Shown here: one piece after another, positions 55,520-63,887 of the stretch | Position numbering within the stretch: the stretch's first letter is position 1 | How the letters are laid out: each line of letters opens with the position of its first letter | Assembly: GCF_016741855.1 (NCBI RefSeq) | Contig: NZ_JAERRH010000023.1 | Coordinates: 1 to 64,000 of the forward strand | Length of the DNA stretch: 64,000 nucleotides | Reading direction: 5' to 3' | DNA from: Streptomyces musisoli | Lineage (GTDB): Bacteria; Actinomycetota; Actinomycetes; Streptomycetales; Streptomycetaceae | The notes under the pieces: generated by a model | Database searches by the model: none | Told to the model about the DNA's origin: nothing | What the model saw: the letters and a program-made list of their open reading frames with translations, nothing else | Program-made: the position numbers and the translations under genes

Positions 55520-56170
55520 TCACAGTGACCGCTGAGCGGTGGCTTGGCGTTCGGCGGTGATGGCGCGCTGCTTGCAGTCGTCGCACGGGTGCGGGTGGGT
55601 GTCGCGCGGGGTGTCCCATCCGGCGGGCTCGATGGTCTTCCACTGTTCGTCGGTGAACCGGGTGCCGCAGTCGGCGCACACCGGACGGCGGGCCTCTCGC
55701 TCGGCCTTGTGCTGTGCGGCGATGCGGCGCAGTTCCTCCTGGTGCTCCCGTTGGCGGGCGGCGTACTCGGCCTGCTGGCGGGCATCGTGGGCTCGCGGCG
55801 CGGGTTGCCGATCGCCTCGAGGAGGGTCTGGTTCTGTGGCCGGCGAAGCGCCGGAAGATCGCCCCGGCCGGGCCGTGCTCCTTGAGGTGCTCCATGCCGG
55901 TGACCACGATGGGCAGCTTGCCGTCGTACATGGGGAAGCCGCCCTCGTACGTGGTGCCCTTCCAGTGCTGCTGGGTTAGCTCGGCCAGCTGCCGGGTGAC
56001 GGTGTCGGGGTTGCGCGGGCCGATCCGGTTGAAGCAGCGGCGGGTGTGGCTGGTCGCCGTGGCGGCCGTCGGGCGCCCACCAGCGGGTGCGCCACATCGG
56101 CCGCTCACGGCCGTCGACGTCCTTCACCTTCCGCTGGCCAAACCGCATGTACTTACCGTCGGCACCCAGG
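55520..56170 (-). pseudogene. Plasmid-type gene broken by several frameshifts
   Basis: Coding pieces occur in three minus frames in the right order: DGKYMRFGQRKVKDVDGRER (about 56160), LAELTQQHWKGTTYEGGFPM, YDGKLPIVVTGMEHLKEHGP, AGAIFRRFAG (about 55980-55850), then QTLLEAIGNPR, and last REHQEELRRIAAQHKAEREA with a zinc-ribbon end (CADCG...CDDCKQRAI) stopping at 55520. It was a protein of about 215 residues. The family is known to me only as an uncharacterised Streptomyces plasmid protein. Confidence 0.55.
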
Positions 56171-56381
56171 CAAGGCGCCCTCCAAGATGCTCCGGCGCGA
56201 GAACGGCGGATCACCCGGGGGGAGTCCGGATGCTCCCCAGCCCGGCCGAGCACAGCCAGCCGCCCAGGCCGCCAGGCCGAGTTCGCTCCATTAGGTGCCT
56301 GCCGGACGCCCTCGACACCCGACACGGCGCTTTTCCGGTTTTCCTCCCCCGCGTGCGGCCGGGGCGCGATTGGATGTCCTC

Positions 56382-57209
56382 ATGACCTCCGCCGAGCACG
56401 CGCGGCTGATGCGCGCGAACCAGGCGAACTGGGACGCCCGCACTCCGGTCCACGTCACCAGCCGGTTCTACGGCCTGGACGAGGACCTGGATCCGGAGCG
56501 CTGGTTCGCCGCGTTCGAGTGGGAGGACCTCGGCGAGTTGTCCGGCCGGGACGTGCTGCACCTCCAGTGCCACCTCGGTACGGAGACGCTCGCCCTCGCC
56601 CGGCGTGGAGCCCGGGCAGTCGGCCTGGACTTCTCGGCGGAGTCCGTGACGGCCGCGCGGGACCTCGCCGCGAAGTCGGGCCTCGACGTCACCTACGCCC
56701 AGGCCAACGTGTACGACGCCGTGGCGGCGCTCGAGGGCCGGCGGTTCGACGTCGTCTACACCGGCAAGGGCGCCCTGTGCTATCTGCCCGACCTCGACCG
56801 GTGGGCGGATGTCGTCGCCAGGCTTCTGCGGCCGGGCGGGCGGTTGTACGTCGTGGAGTTCCACCCGCTACTCAACGCGCTCGGCCCGAAACCCGGTCCG
56901 GGTGAGGGACCGGAGCTGCTGCTGCGCCACGACTACCTAGGTGGCTCCGGTCCGGTGCACCGGGATGCCACCTACACCTACACCGACGGGCCGGCCGTCG
57001 AGGGCGCCACGGACAGTTACGAGTGGATGCACGGAATAGGAGAGGTCGTGAACGCGTTGACGGATGCGGGAATGGGCGTCCGGCGACTGCGGGAGAGCGA
57101 CGAGCTTCCCTGGCCGCGCTGGCCGCGGATGGTCCGTACGGACTCTGGCTGGTGGCGGCTGCCCGAGCCGCGGATCCCCCTTTTATACGGCCTGCTGGCC
57201 GTTCGTTGA
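56382..57209 (+). CDS. Class I SAM-dependent methyltransferase
   Basis: ATG 56382 gives 275 residues. Motif I is VLHLQCHLGTETLALARRGA, followed by AVGLDFSAESV (acidic loop), VTYAQANVYDAVAAL, and VARLLRPGGRLYVVEFHP (motif post III). The C-terminal part (YTYTDGPAVEGATDSYEWMH) is specific to this subgroup. The substrate is unknown. The ribosome site is weak. It is monocistronic. Confidence 0.85.
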   Translation: MTSAEHARLMRANQANWDARTPVHVTSRFYGLDEDLDPERWFAAFEWEDLGELSGRDVLHLQCHLGTETLALARRGARAVGLDFSAESVTAARDLAAKSGLDVTYAQANVYDAVAALEGRRFDVVYTGKGALCYLPDLDRWADVVARLLRPGGRLYVVEFHPLLNALGPKPGPGEGPELLLRHDYLGGSGPVHRDATYTYTDGPAVEGATDSYEWMHGIGEVVNALTDAGMGVRRLRESDELPWPRWPRMVRTDSGWWRLPEPRIPLLYGLLAVR

Positions 57210-57330
57210 GCCTCCTTCCCCCGGCAGCGGTTACAGTGCGAGCAGCACGCGTGCTTGCCCCCAACCTGCACCGTGCGCAGCTGAACCCGATCGAAGAGGC
57301 GGCAGCGCGAAAGGTCCCTCCCGGGACCGC

Positions 57331-57663
57331 TTAACTCAGGCATGCCGGGAAGGTAGCAGAAAGCCCTCTGAACTGCTGAAACAGCGGATTTAGTTCAGTC
57401 AACACGCCGAACATGCGCACCCGCACGAAGGACATACGCCCGACCGGCACGTCCTCGAGGGCGTCCAGCGTCTCCTGGTCGACGTCGCTGTAGATGGCCA
57501 TGTCCTCGGCGAGCATGTCCGCGTCGATCCGCGCGCTGACCGTCCAGACCTCCAGCGTGTCACCGAACTTGGACGCCTGGACCGGATGTTCGTGGTGGTA
57601 CACGAGGCTGATCAGGGACGGGTCGGCGGGCAGCCGGGACACAGCAGGAGAGACAGTGGTCAC
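57331..57663 (-). CDS. Unknown 110-residue protein
   Basis: GTG 57663 is preceded by TTGGAGCG. The product reads VYHHEHPVQASKFGDTLEVW, TVSARIDADMLAEDMAIYSD, VDQETLDALEDVPVGRMSFV. Folding looks alpha/beta with an acidic middle. It may be a small antitoxin-like or phage-type protein, but I recognise no family. No partner gene is adjacent. Confidence 0.55.
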   Translation of the reverse strand: MTTVSPAVSRLPADPSLISLVYHHEHPVQASKFGDTLEVWTVSARIDADMLAEDMAIYSDVDQETLDALEDVPVGRMSFVRVRMFGVLTELNPLFQQFRGLSATFPACLS

Positions 57664-57939
57664 CGCTCCAACGTAGTGGCCACCGCTGCCGGCGCCGCAG
57701 GCCAACCCGGCAGCAGCCGACACCCGGGCCGGTATCGCGAGGTGTCATGCCGTACGTGGAAGCGATCACGGCCCCGGCGGGCGGTGCCCACGCATCACGT
57801 CGCAGCGTCCGGGCTGGCTTTGACATCTCCAGAGCCTCGGAGGGTTGGCTTCTTGCCGACCCGCCACTCGAACCTGAGGTGGCGAGAGGCATGCCGGCGG
57901 ACAGCCGGGCCAGTGCAACGGTCCGGCTGTCCGGTGGAT

Positions 57940-58779
57940 CTATGCCGCGCAGCCGGTCCGGCGCTGCGCCGGGCGGTCGCGGCGTGCTGCGAACCTTGCG
58001 GCGGTGTCGGTAACGACCGGCTTGTCTCCCTTCATCGCCGCCACCGGGGGCGTGATGACGCGCTTGACGATGCCTTGAATCTCCGCGAGCGCGGCCGCGC
58101 GATCGTCGATGTCCCGCAGGAACGCGTCCCAACAGGTCAGCCCTGTCGGGTTCTTCAGCCGACGGGAGGCGGTCGCCAACGCCGCCCAGGTGGGGTAGCC
58201 ACAGATCTTCGACCATGCGCGGAGCCACGGGGCGAGATCGCTGCCGCTGATGCCGCAGGCCTCCAGGAAGAGGACGTACTGCAGGAATTCCCGCGGGAGC
58301 GTACGGCCCTTGGCCATGGCGTGGGCCGTGCTGCGGGGCAGCGCCCCGTGATGGCCGGCGGCCCTTTCCATGGCGCGGAACGAAGGCTCCCCTGCCCGGC
58401 GCCACGCATCGCGCAATGCGCCGCTCAGGTCACCTTCATCCCGGGCGAACTGCGGCTTGGGCAGGACCGTCGACCGGCGAGAGCGGCGCCGGGCCTCGGC
58501 GACGGCCTCCGCCGCCTCCTTGCGCAGCCGCGACGCCGCCCGGGCAGCGTCGAGGTCGTTGCTCACGATCACGCAACCGAGGGCGTACTGGGTTGCTACC
58601 GCGGGCGAGGGGAGCGACTTCCCGCTCGCCGCGCGCTTCAGGGTCGCCGCCGAGCAGCTCGTGTGGGAGGCCAGGTCCCGGTAGGTCAGGTGCGCAGCGT
58701 GCCGCATGGACCGCAGGTGCTCCGCGAACCGGCCCAACTCGGGCACGGTGTGGTCGACTGGTTGTTCCGGACGCGCCAT
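57940..58779 (-). CDS. XRE-type HTH protein with second HTH-like half
   Basis: The 279-residue protein has an N-terminal XRE HTH (YRDLASHTSCSAATLKRAAS), a helical linker (EAAEAVAEARRRSRRSTVLP), and a second similar half (AMERAAGHHGALPRSTAHAM, AKGRTLPREFLQYVLFLEAC). This is the usual form of Streptomyces regulators near small membrane genes. It starts 7 bases after the end of the membrane gene at 58787, so they form an operon. Confidence 0.75.
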   Translation of the reverse strand: MARPEQPVDHTVPELGRFAEHLRSMRHAAHLTYRDLASHTSCSAATLKRAASGKSLPSPAVATQYALGCVIVSNDLDAARAASRLRKEAAEAVAEARRRSRRSTVLPKPQFARDEGDLSGALRDAWRRAGEPSFRAMERAAGHHGALPRSTAHAMAKGRTLPREFLQYVLFLEACGISGSDLAPWLRAWSKICGYPTWAALATASRRLKNPTGLTCWDAFLRDIDDRAAALAEIQGIVKRVITPPVAAMKGDKPVVTDTAARFAARRDRPAQRRTGCAA

Positions 58780-58786
58780 GAGCTCC

Positions 58787-59062
58787 TCAGCTTCCCGAGC
58801 CGGACGCCAGGGCGTTCAGCAGCCGCAGCAGCCGACGGCCGGTACCGCCGTTGCGGAGGCAGGCGGTGAAGAGGAACAGGACGGCCACGGCGGTCAGGCC
58901 GGACACTGCCAGCAAGGCGAGGATGGCGTGGACTGTCATGGACGTGAGCAGGCACAGTACGACCGCGGCGGTCAGGAAGCCGAGGACGACGAGGGCCTGC
59001 GCCATGCCGAAGCGCGACTGGGCCCCGAAATCGGAGACCGAGGCCTCGGAGTTCTGGTCCAT
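58787..59062 (-). CDS. Small two-helix membrane protein
   Basis: ATG 59062 follows AAAGGGG. The 91-residue product has two helices (GMAQALVVLGFLTAAVVLCL, HAILALLAVSGLTAVAVLFL) with a short soluble N-terminus (DQNSEASVSDFGAQSRF). It is paired with the XRE gene downstream. It is not clearly homologous to the cassette membrane proteins but has the same size and layout. Confidence 0.7.
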   Translation of the reverse strand: MDQNSEASVSDFGAQSRFGMAQALVVLGFLTAAVVLCLLTSMTVHAILALLAVSGLTAVAVLFLFTACLRNGGTGRRLLRLLNALASGSGS

Positions 59063-59771
59063 GTGAGGACCCCTTTGCATGTGGGGCGGCGGCCCGGAGG
59101 CCGCCGCCTGTGCTGGTGAGAGTCGGACTGGGGAGATCGCGAGACGGCTTGGCATTCCGTCCCGGACGCGATCGTGAGTCCGGCTGGCGCCGAGGAGCAC
59201 GGTCTGTTGGCATACAGTCCGCTGGGATCCCCCCGGGGCCCGCAAGCCCCTAGGTTTCCAGGGCCGGACGGGCTGTCGTTAACCCCTCTGACGTTGGCTC
59301 AGTTGCCGTCTTTATTGGCTGGCCGACGCTCTTGGCGGCACTGACCTGCGTGCTTTCTCCGGCGCTGGGGGTTGGCTCACGCTCTGTCCCGCTCGTGTTT
59401 TGGACGACGGTGGACATCGGGTTCCATGCTGGCCGTCGAAGCCGCGACTTCATACAAAAGCGGGTTCGTGCCCCTGCATGGCATCGCTGGTGAGGCTAGA
59501 CCGGGGTAGATACAACATGGTCGCGATTGGCACGCGGCCCAACAGATATCGGGCCGGTGGCCGCCGCGTGGCAGCGGCCATCACCGGCCCGACGTTCGCG
59601 CACGGGGTGAGGCCGAACGGGTGCAGCAGTTCGCAGGCCTGCTGGTTCATCGGCGCCCCTGAGCCCCCGTGCAGGGCCAGACGTGCTTGATCAGCGCAGG
59701 TCTGCGACGTTCAGGCACGTGTGGCAGGAAGTTGAGCGCGGCCGGGGAGGTGGCCTGCCGTCGCATGACGG
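59063..59771. other. Intergenic with a weak small ORF
   Basis: A minus frame from ATG 59417 to 59250 (STVVQNTSGTEREPTPSAGE, then PALET) reads as a short Ser/Thr-rich peptide with only a weak ribosome site. Nothing else is seen. Confidence 0.3.
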
Positions 59772-59969
59772 TCAGGTCAGGAGCGGGGCGAAGGCACCGG
59801 CCACGGTGGCGGTGAGGGTGATGACCGCGGCGAAGGTGACGGCGGCGCGGGTGAGAGCGGCGGGGTAGGTGGCGCCGTCCATGCGGGCGAGCTTGCCCGC
59901 GCCGGCGGCGGCCAGCAGCGCGACGACGGTCACGAGTGCGGTGGCGAGGAGGACGACGGCGACGGTCAC
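59772..59969 (-). CDS. Small two-helix membrane protein, cassette copy 2
   Basis: GTG 59969 follows GGGAG at 6 bases, matching copy 1. The 65-residue product is VTVAVVLLATALVTVVALLA, AAGAGKLARMDGATYPAALT, RAAVTFAAVITLTATVAGAF, APLLT. It shares the DGATYP loop and second helix with the protein at 49703. It is divergent from the HTH/NTPase gene at 60093. Confidence 0.75.
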   Translation of the reverse strand: MTVAVVLLATALVTVVALLAAAGAGKLARMDGATYPAALTRAAVTFAAVITLTATVAGAFAPLLT

Positions 59970-59995
59970 GGCAGGCTCCCGGTACACGAAGGGGG

Positions 59996-60073
59996 TGTTG
60001 ACGTGGACGAAGGTCGTGGAAGCGGTGTGCGCCGGGGTTCGCCGGGACGAAGATGAACACCGGCGAACACCTC
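59996..60073. promoter_or_regulatory. Conserved divergent control region, copy 2
   Basis: Same layout as 49908-49985, with GAACAC boxes at 60055 and 60065, again 10 bp apart. Conservation over about 75 non-coding bases while the flanking spacers differ argues for a shared binding protein, probably the HTH domain encoded beside it. Confidence 0.7.
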
Positions 60074-60092
60074 ACGGCCCGGGGGCGAGCAC

Positions 60093-62723
60093 GTGCACGA
60101 TGACCAGAGCGGCGACAGTCCGGCACTCACCGACCTGCGCAGGCGGCTGGAGGCCGGGCGGGCCCGCATGCGGCTGAGCAAGACGGATCTGGCCGGCCGC
60201 GCGGCGCTGGGCCGTACGACGGTGTCGGAGGCCTTCCAGATCGATGGGCCGGTGCCGTCGGCGGAGACGGTGGCGGCGCTGGCCCGTGCCTTGAGGCTGC
60301 CGGTCGGCGAGCTACTGGAGCTGCAGCGGGATGCGGCCGGGGGCGGTGAGCGGCCGGGGCCCGGCCGGTTGATCGGTGAGTGGGAGCCGCACGATCTGGA
60401 GGTCCATCCGGCCGGGCACAGCAGGGTCGTTGACGGCTCGGGTGTGTCCGGGACACGGGCGCTGCCCGGGTACGTGCGGCGCGACCATGACCGGGTGCTT
60501 GACGAGGCGGTGAGGGATGTGGCGGTCGGCCGCAGCCGGATCGTGGTCCTGGTGGGCACCTCGTCGACTGGGAAGACCCGGGCGTGCTGGGAGGCCGTGC
60601 AGCCGCTCGCGGAGAGGGGGTGGCGGCTGTGGCATCCCTTCGACCCGACCCGCGCCGAGGCCGCCTTGGAGGACCTGCACCGCGTTGGGCCGCGCACCGT
60701 GGTGTGGCTGAACGAGGCCCAGCACTACCTCGGTGACCGGGCGGCCGGTGAGCGGATCGCGGCGGCCGTGCACCATCTGCTGGTCACCCCGGAGCGCGGG
60801 CCGGTCCTCGTGCTGGGCACGCTCTGGCCCGAATACGCCCATCAGTACACGGCCCTGGCCACCCCGGGCGGGGAAGATCCGTACAGCCGGGCACGCGAAC
60901 TCCTATCCGGCCGCACTCTGAGCATCCCGGATTCTTTCGACGCCCTGGCCCTGGCCGCGGCGGCCGTCCTCGCCGAGGGCGGGGACCGGCTGCTGGCCGA
61001 CGCCCTCACCCGCACCCGCACCGACGGACGCATCCCCCAGGACCTGGCCGGTGCCCCCGAACTCCTCAACCGCTACCAGCGCGCAAGCCCGGCCGCCAAA
61101 GCGCTGCTGGAAGCGGCGATGGACGCCCGCCGCCTCGGCGTCGGCCTCCATCTCCCCCAGGCCTTCCTCACCGACGCCGCCCCCGACTACCTCAGCCAGA
61201 GCGACTACGACCAGCTGACCGACGACTGGGCCGAAGCCGCCTTCGCCGAACTCGCCGAACCAGTCCACGGCAGACAAGCCCCCCTGCGCCGTACCACCCC
61301 CCGCCCCCTACGACGCCCGCCCACTCCATCCACAGCTACGGCCCCGCCCTCCGCACAGCCGGCGGGGCCGGTGTTCCAGCTCGCCGACTACCTCGAACAA
61401 CACGGCCGCACCACCCGCCGGTGGCTGTGCCCGCCCTCCTCGTTCTGGTACGCCGCCCACACCCGCCTGACCCGTCCTGATGACCTAGACAACCTCGCCC
61501 AGGCAGCCGAACGCCGGCACCGCCTGCAATGGGCCCACCATCTCCGACACCGCGCGGCCGACCACGGCGGCACCCGCGCCCTGTATCGCTTGGCCGAGGC
61601 CCGGGAGAAGGCCGGGGACCGGGAAGGCGCCGAAACCCTGGCCCGGCAGGCCGCCGACCACGGGGACACCTACGCCTTGCTCTACCTGGCCCAGGCCCGG
61701 GAGAGGGCCGGGGACCGGCAAGGTGCTGAAACCCTCTACCGGCAGGCCGCCGACCACGGGGACACCGACGCCCTGGCCCGCCTGGCCGAAGCCCGGGAAA
61801 AGGCCGGGGACCAGGAAGGCGCCGAAACCCTGGCCCGGCAGGCCGCCGACCACGGTAAGACCAACGCCCTCGTCCACCTGGCCCTGCGGCGGGAGAAGGC
61901 CGGGGACCAGGAAGGCGCCGAAACCCTGGCCCGGCAGGCCGCCGACCAGGGCAACACCGAAGCCCTGGTCCGCCTGGCCGAAGCCCGGGAAAAGGCCGGG
62001 GACCAGGAAGGCGCCGAAACCCTGGCCCGGCAGGCCGCCGACCAGGGCAACACCGATGCCATGGCCCGCTTGGCCATGGTCCGGGTTGAGGCCGGGGACC
62101 GGAAAGGTGCCGAAACCCTGGCCCGGCAGGCCGCCGACCACGGCAACACCTACGCCTTGGGCTACCTGGCCCGGGAGAGGGCCGGGGACCGGGAAGGCGC
62201 TGAAACCCTCTACCGGCAGGCCGCCGACCACGGCGACACCGACGCCCTGTACCAACTGGCCATGCTGCGGGAGGAGACCGGGGACCGGGAAGGCGCGGGA
62301 ATCCTCTACCGGCAGGCCGCCGACCACGGCGACGCCGACGCCCTGGCCCGCCTGGCTGAGGCCCAGGAGGAGGCCGGGGACTGGGAAGGCGCCGAAACCC
62401 TGGCCCGGCAGGCCGCCGACCACGGCAACACCTACGCCCTCGTCCACCTGGCCCTGCGGCGGGAGGCAACCGGGGACCGGGAAGGCGCCGAAACCCTGGC
62501 CCGGCAGGCCGCCGACCACGGCAACACCTACGCCTTGTTCCACCTGGCCGCGGGCCGGGAGGAGGCCGGGGACCGGGAAGGCGCCGAAACCCTGGCCCGG
62601 CAGGGCGCCGACCTCGGCGACACCAACTACCCATTCTACAGCGAAGCGGAGAGCAGAGTATTTCTAAGGCTGTGGCCGGACGGTCTGGACCCGGACGGTA
62701 CGCCGACGCCCCGATGGCAGTAA
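60093..62723 (+). CDS. HTH/P-loop NTPase/Sel1-TPR repeat protein, cassette copy 2
   Basis: The 876-residue protein (GTG 60093) is collinear with the one at 49994: XRE HTH (RLEAGRARMRLSKTDLAGRA, TTVSEAFQIDGPVPS), Walker A GTSSTGKT (155-162), RTVVWLNEAQHYL, then GPVLVLGTLWPEY and PQAFLTDAAPDYLSQSDYDQ. Its repeat domain is much longer, with about eleven 32-residue units (AGDREGAETLARQAADHGNT) against four or five in copy 1. The end GLDPDGTPTPRWQ matches copy 1. The repeats are near-identical in DNA, so the count can change by recombination. Confidence 0.75.
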   Translation: MHDDQSGDSPALTDLRRRLEAGRARMRLSKTDLAGRAALGRTTVSEAFQIDGPVPSAETVAALARALRLPVGELLELQRDAAGGGERPGPGRLIGEWEPHDLEVHPAGHSRVVDGSGVSGTRALPGYVRRDHDRVLDEAVRDVAVGRSRIVVLVGTSSTGKTRACWEAVQPLAERGWRLWHPFDPTRAEAALEDLHRVGPRTVVWLNEAQHYLGDRAAGERIAAAVHHLLVTPERGPVLVLGTLWPEYAHQYTALATPGGEDPYSRARELLSGRTLSIPDSFDALALAAAAVLAEGGDRLLADALTRTRTDGRIPQDLAGAPELLNRYQRASPAAKALLEAAMDARRLGVGLHLPQAFLTDAAPDYLSQSDYDQLTDDWAEAAFAELAEPVHGRQAPLRRTTPRPLRRPPTPSTATAPPSAQPAGPVFQLADYLEQHGRTTRRWLCPPSSFWYAAHTRLTRPDDLDNLAQAAERRHRLQWAHHLRHRAADHGGTRALYRLAEAREKAGDREGAETLARQAADHGDTYALLYLAQARERAGDRQGAETLYRQAADHGDTDALARLAEAREKAGDQEGAETLARQAADHGKTNALVHLALRREKAGDQEGAETLARQAADQGNTEALVRLAEAREKAGDQEGAETLARQAADQGNTDAMARLAMVRVEAGDRKGAETLARQAADHGNTYALGYLARERAGDREGAETLYRQAADHGDTDALYQLAMLREETGDREGAGILYRQAADHGDADALARLAEAQEEAGDWEGAETLARQAADHGNTYALVHLALRREATGDREGAETLARQAADHGNTYALFHLAAGREEAGDREGAETLARQGADLGDTNYPFYSEAESRVFLRLWPDGLDPDGTPTPRWQ
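61560..62620 (+). repeat. Near-identical 96-bp tandem DNA repeats
   Basis: About eleven units carrying GGCGCCGAAACCCTGGCCCG and CAGGCCGCCGACCACGG recur at 96-base spacing within the repeat domain of the gene at 60093. Neighbouring units often share long exact stretches. Confidence 0.85.
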
Positions 62724-62945
62724 TCCACACGCTAGCGGCCACGACGGGGCACCTGCCGTCGGTGGCCGCACCGGAAGCGCGAGAAGCCCGTGAGGGATCT
62801 CGCACTCCGCTCGCCCCGCGCAGGGTTGGGAGGCCCACGCTGAGGGGGCGCATCTTGACCGCGGTGAGGCCCGCGACGGCGGGCAGGCTGGTTCGTCCTG
62901 GGTGCAGTGAGCGGGGCGCGGCCGAGACCGTCCATGTGACCGGGT

Positions 62946-63332
62946 CTATCCGAGCCAGACGATGTCCAGGACGGACAGGTGGTGCAGCGATCGGTTGATC
63001 CAGTAGATGACGGACAGCTGGCCGGCGGAGGCGATGCGCACGTCTTCGCCGTCCGGGTCGCCGGTGTCCCACTGGGTGAAGCCCCACGGGTTGGCGGCGG
63101 CGTCCAGGAGGTCCCAGCCGGTCTGCTGGGCGTGCTCGGGCAGGGCGGCGAGGGAGTACGTGCGGCGGGACTCTTCCAGGGCCGTGGCCCATTCCTGTTC
63201 GAAGGCCGGAACCCACCGTGTGGCCCGGCGGTCGGCGCGCAGCTGCGCGAGCAGTTCGGCCGGGGCCTCAGCGGCCGGTGCGGGTGCGGGCGTGTGTGGG
63301 GGGATGGGAGCGTGGTCGGGCTGCGCGCTCAT
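62946..63332 (-). CDS. Unknown 128-residue protein
   Basis: ATG 63332 is 7 bases after GGGAGGA. After a Pro/Ala-rich start (APIPPHTPAPAPAAEAPAEL), the protein reads WVPAFEQEWATALEESRRTY, SLAALPEHAQQTGWDLLDAA, LSVIYWINRSLHHLSVLDIV. The middle resembles DUF6247-type small proteins, but the match is weak. It is convergent with the gene at 60093. Confidence 0.55.
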   Translation of the reverse strand: MSAQPDHAPIPPHTPAPAPAAEAPAELLAQLRADRRATRWVPAFEQEWATALEESRRTYSLAALPEHAQQTGWDLLDAAANPWGFTQWDTGDPDGEDVRIASAGQLSVIYWINRSLHHLSVLDIVWLG

Positions 63333-63719
63333 CGGCTGGTCCTCCCGGCGGGTCGTACCGCAACGGTACGCGCGCCGCGAGGCCAGGGGGACGGACATGC
63401 GGCGATCGCCTCCTACCGGGCCAGGGTGCGGGCGAGGTGGCGCAGTTGCTCGTCTTGGCGGTTGTAGGTGGCGGAGTCCGGCCGTGGCGCAGTCCCGGTC
63501 GTCCGGGGTGCGGTGAGGACCGGTCGGCGGAACGGGCGAGGGGCGAGCGCGTCGAGGCAGACGTTGCCCGCGCCGTAACACCGCCCTGCCCGACCGCGAG
63601 CACCACGAACTGACCGCCTGGCTGCCGCTCGCCGCGTTCGTGATGCTGTCCAAACAAAGCCCGGGCTTCCGCTTCGCTTCAGCCCGGGCCGACGGTCCGC
63701 TGCGCTCCCCGCCTGGGGA
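63333..63719. other. Intergenic with hairpins
   Basis: No gene is supported. Around 63660-63690 AGCCCGGGC occurs twice, 15 bases apart, and is self-complementary, a likely terminator of the small gene to its right. Confidence 0.4.
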
Positions 63720-63887
63720 TCAGCGTCTGCGGGCCCAGCCGGAACCGATTCCGGCCACATGCAAGGCCAGAGCCGTCAGCCCCAGCAGCATGACGTTCGT
63801 CGAAGAAAACGCATCGTTGGTACTGATGTCAGCCGCGTTGATCAAAAACGCAAAGAAGAACAGCACCGCAGCGACTATGCCAAGCAT
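63720..63887 (-). CDS. Small membrane protein
   Basis: ATG 63887 is 6 bases after GAGAGGAG. The 55-residue product is LGIVAAVLFFFAFLINAADI, then STNDAFSSTNVMLLGLTALA, LHVAGIGSGWARRR, with two membrane helices and a polar loop. It is of a kind common in Streptomyces, with unknown role. It is lower in GC than its neighbours. Confidence 0.75.
   Translation of the reverse strand: MLGIVAAVLFFFAFLINAADISTNDAFSSTNVMLLGLTALALHVAGIGSGWARRR

Noticed and set aside
61336..63216. Minus-strand frame of 626 codons
   Set aside because: It is the complement of the 96-bp repeat array and has the expected repeated GPGFRRLPGPRP pattern; the plus-strand product has real domains.
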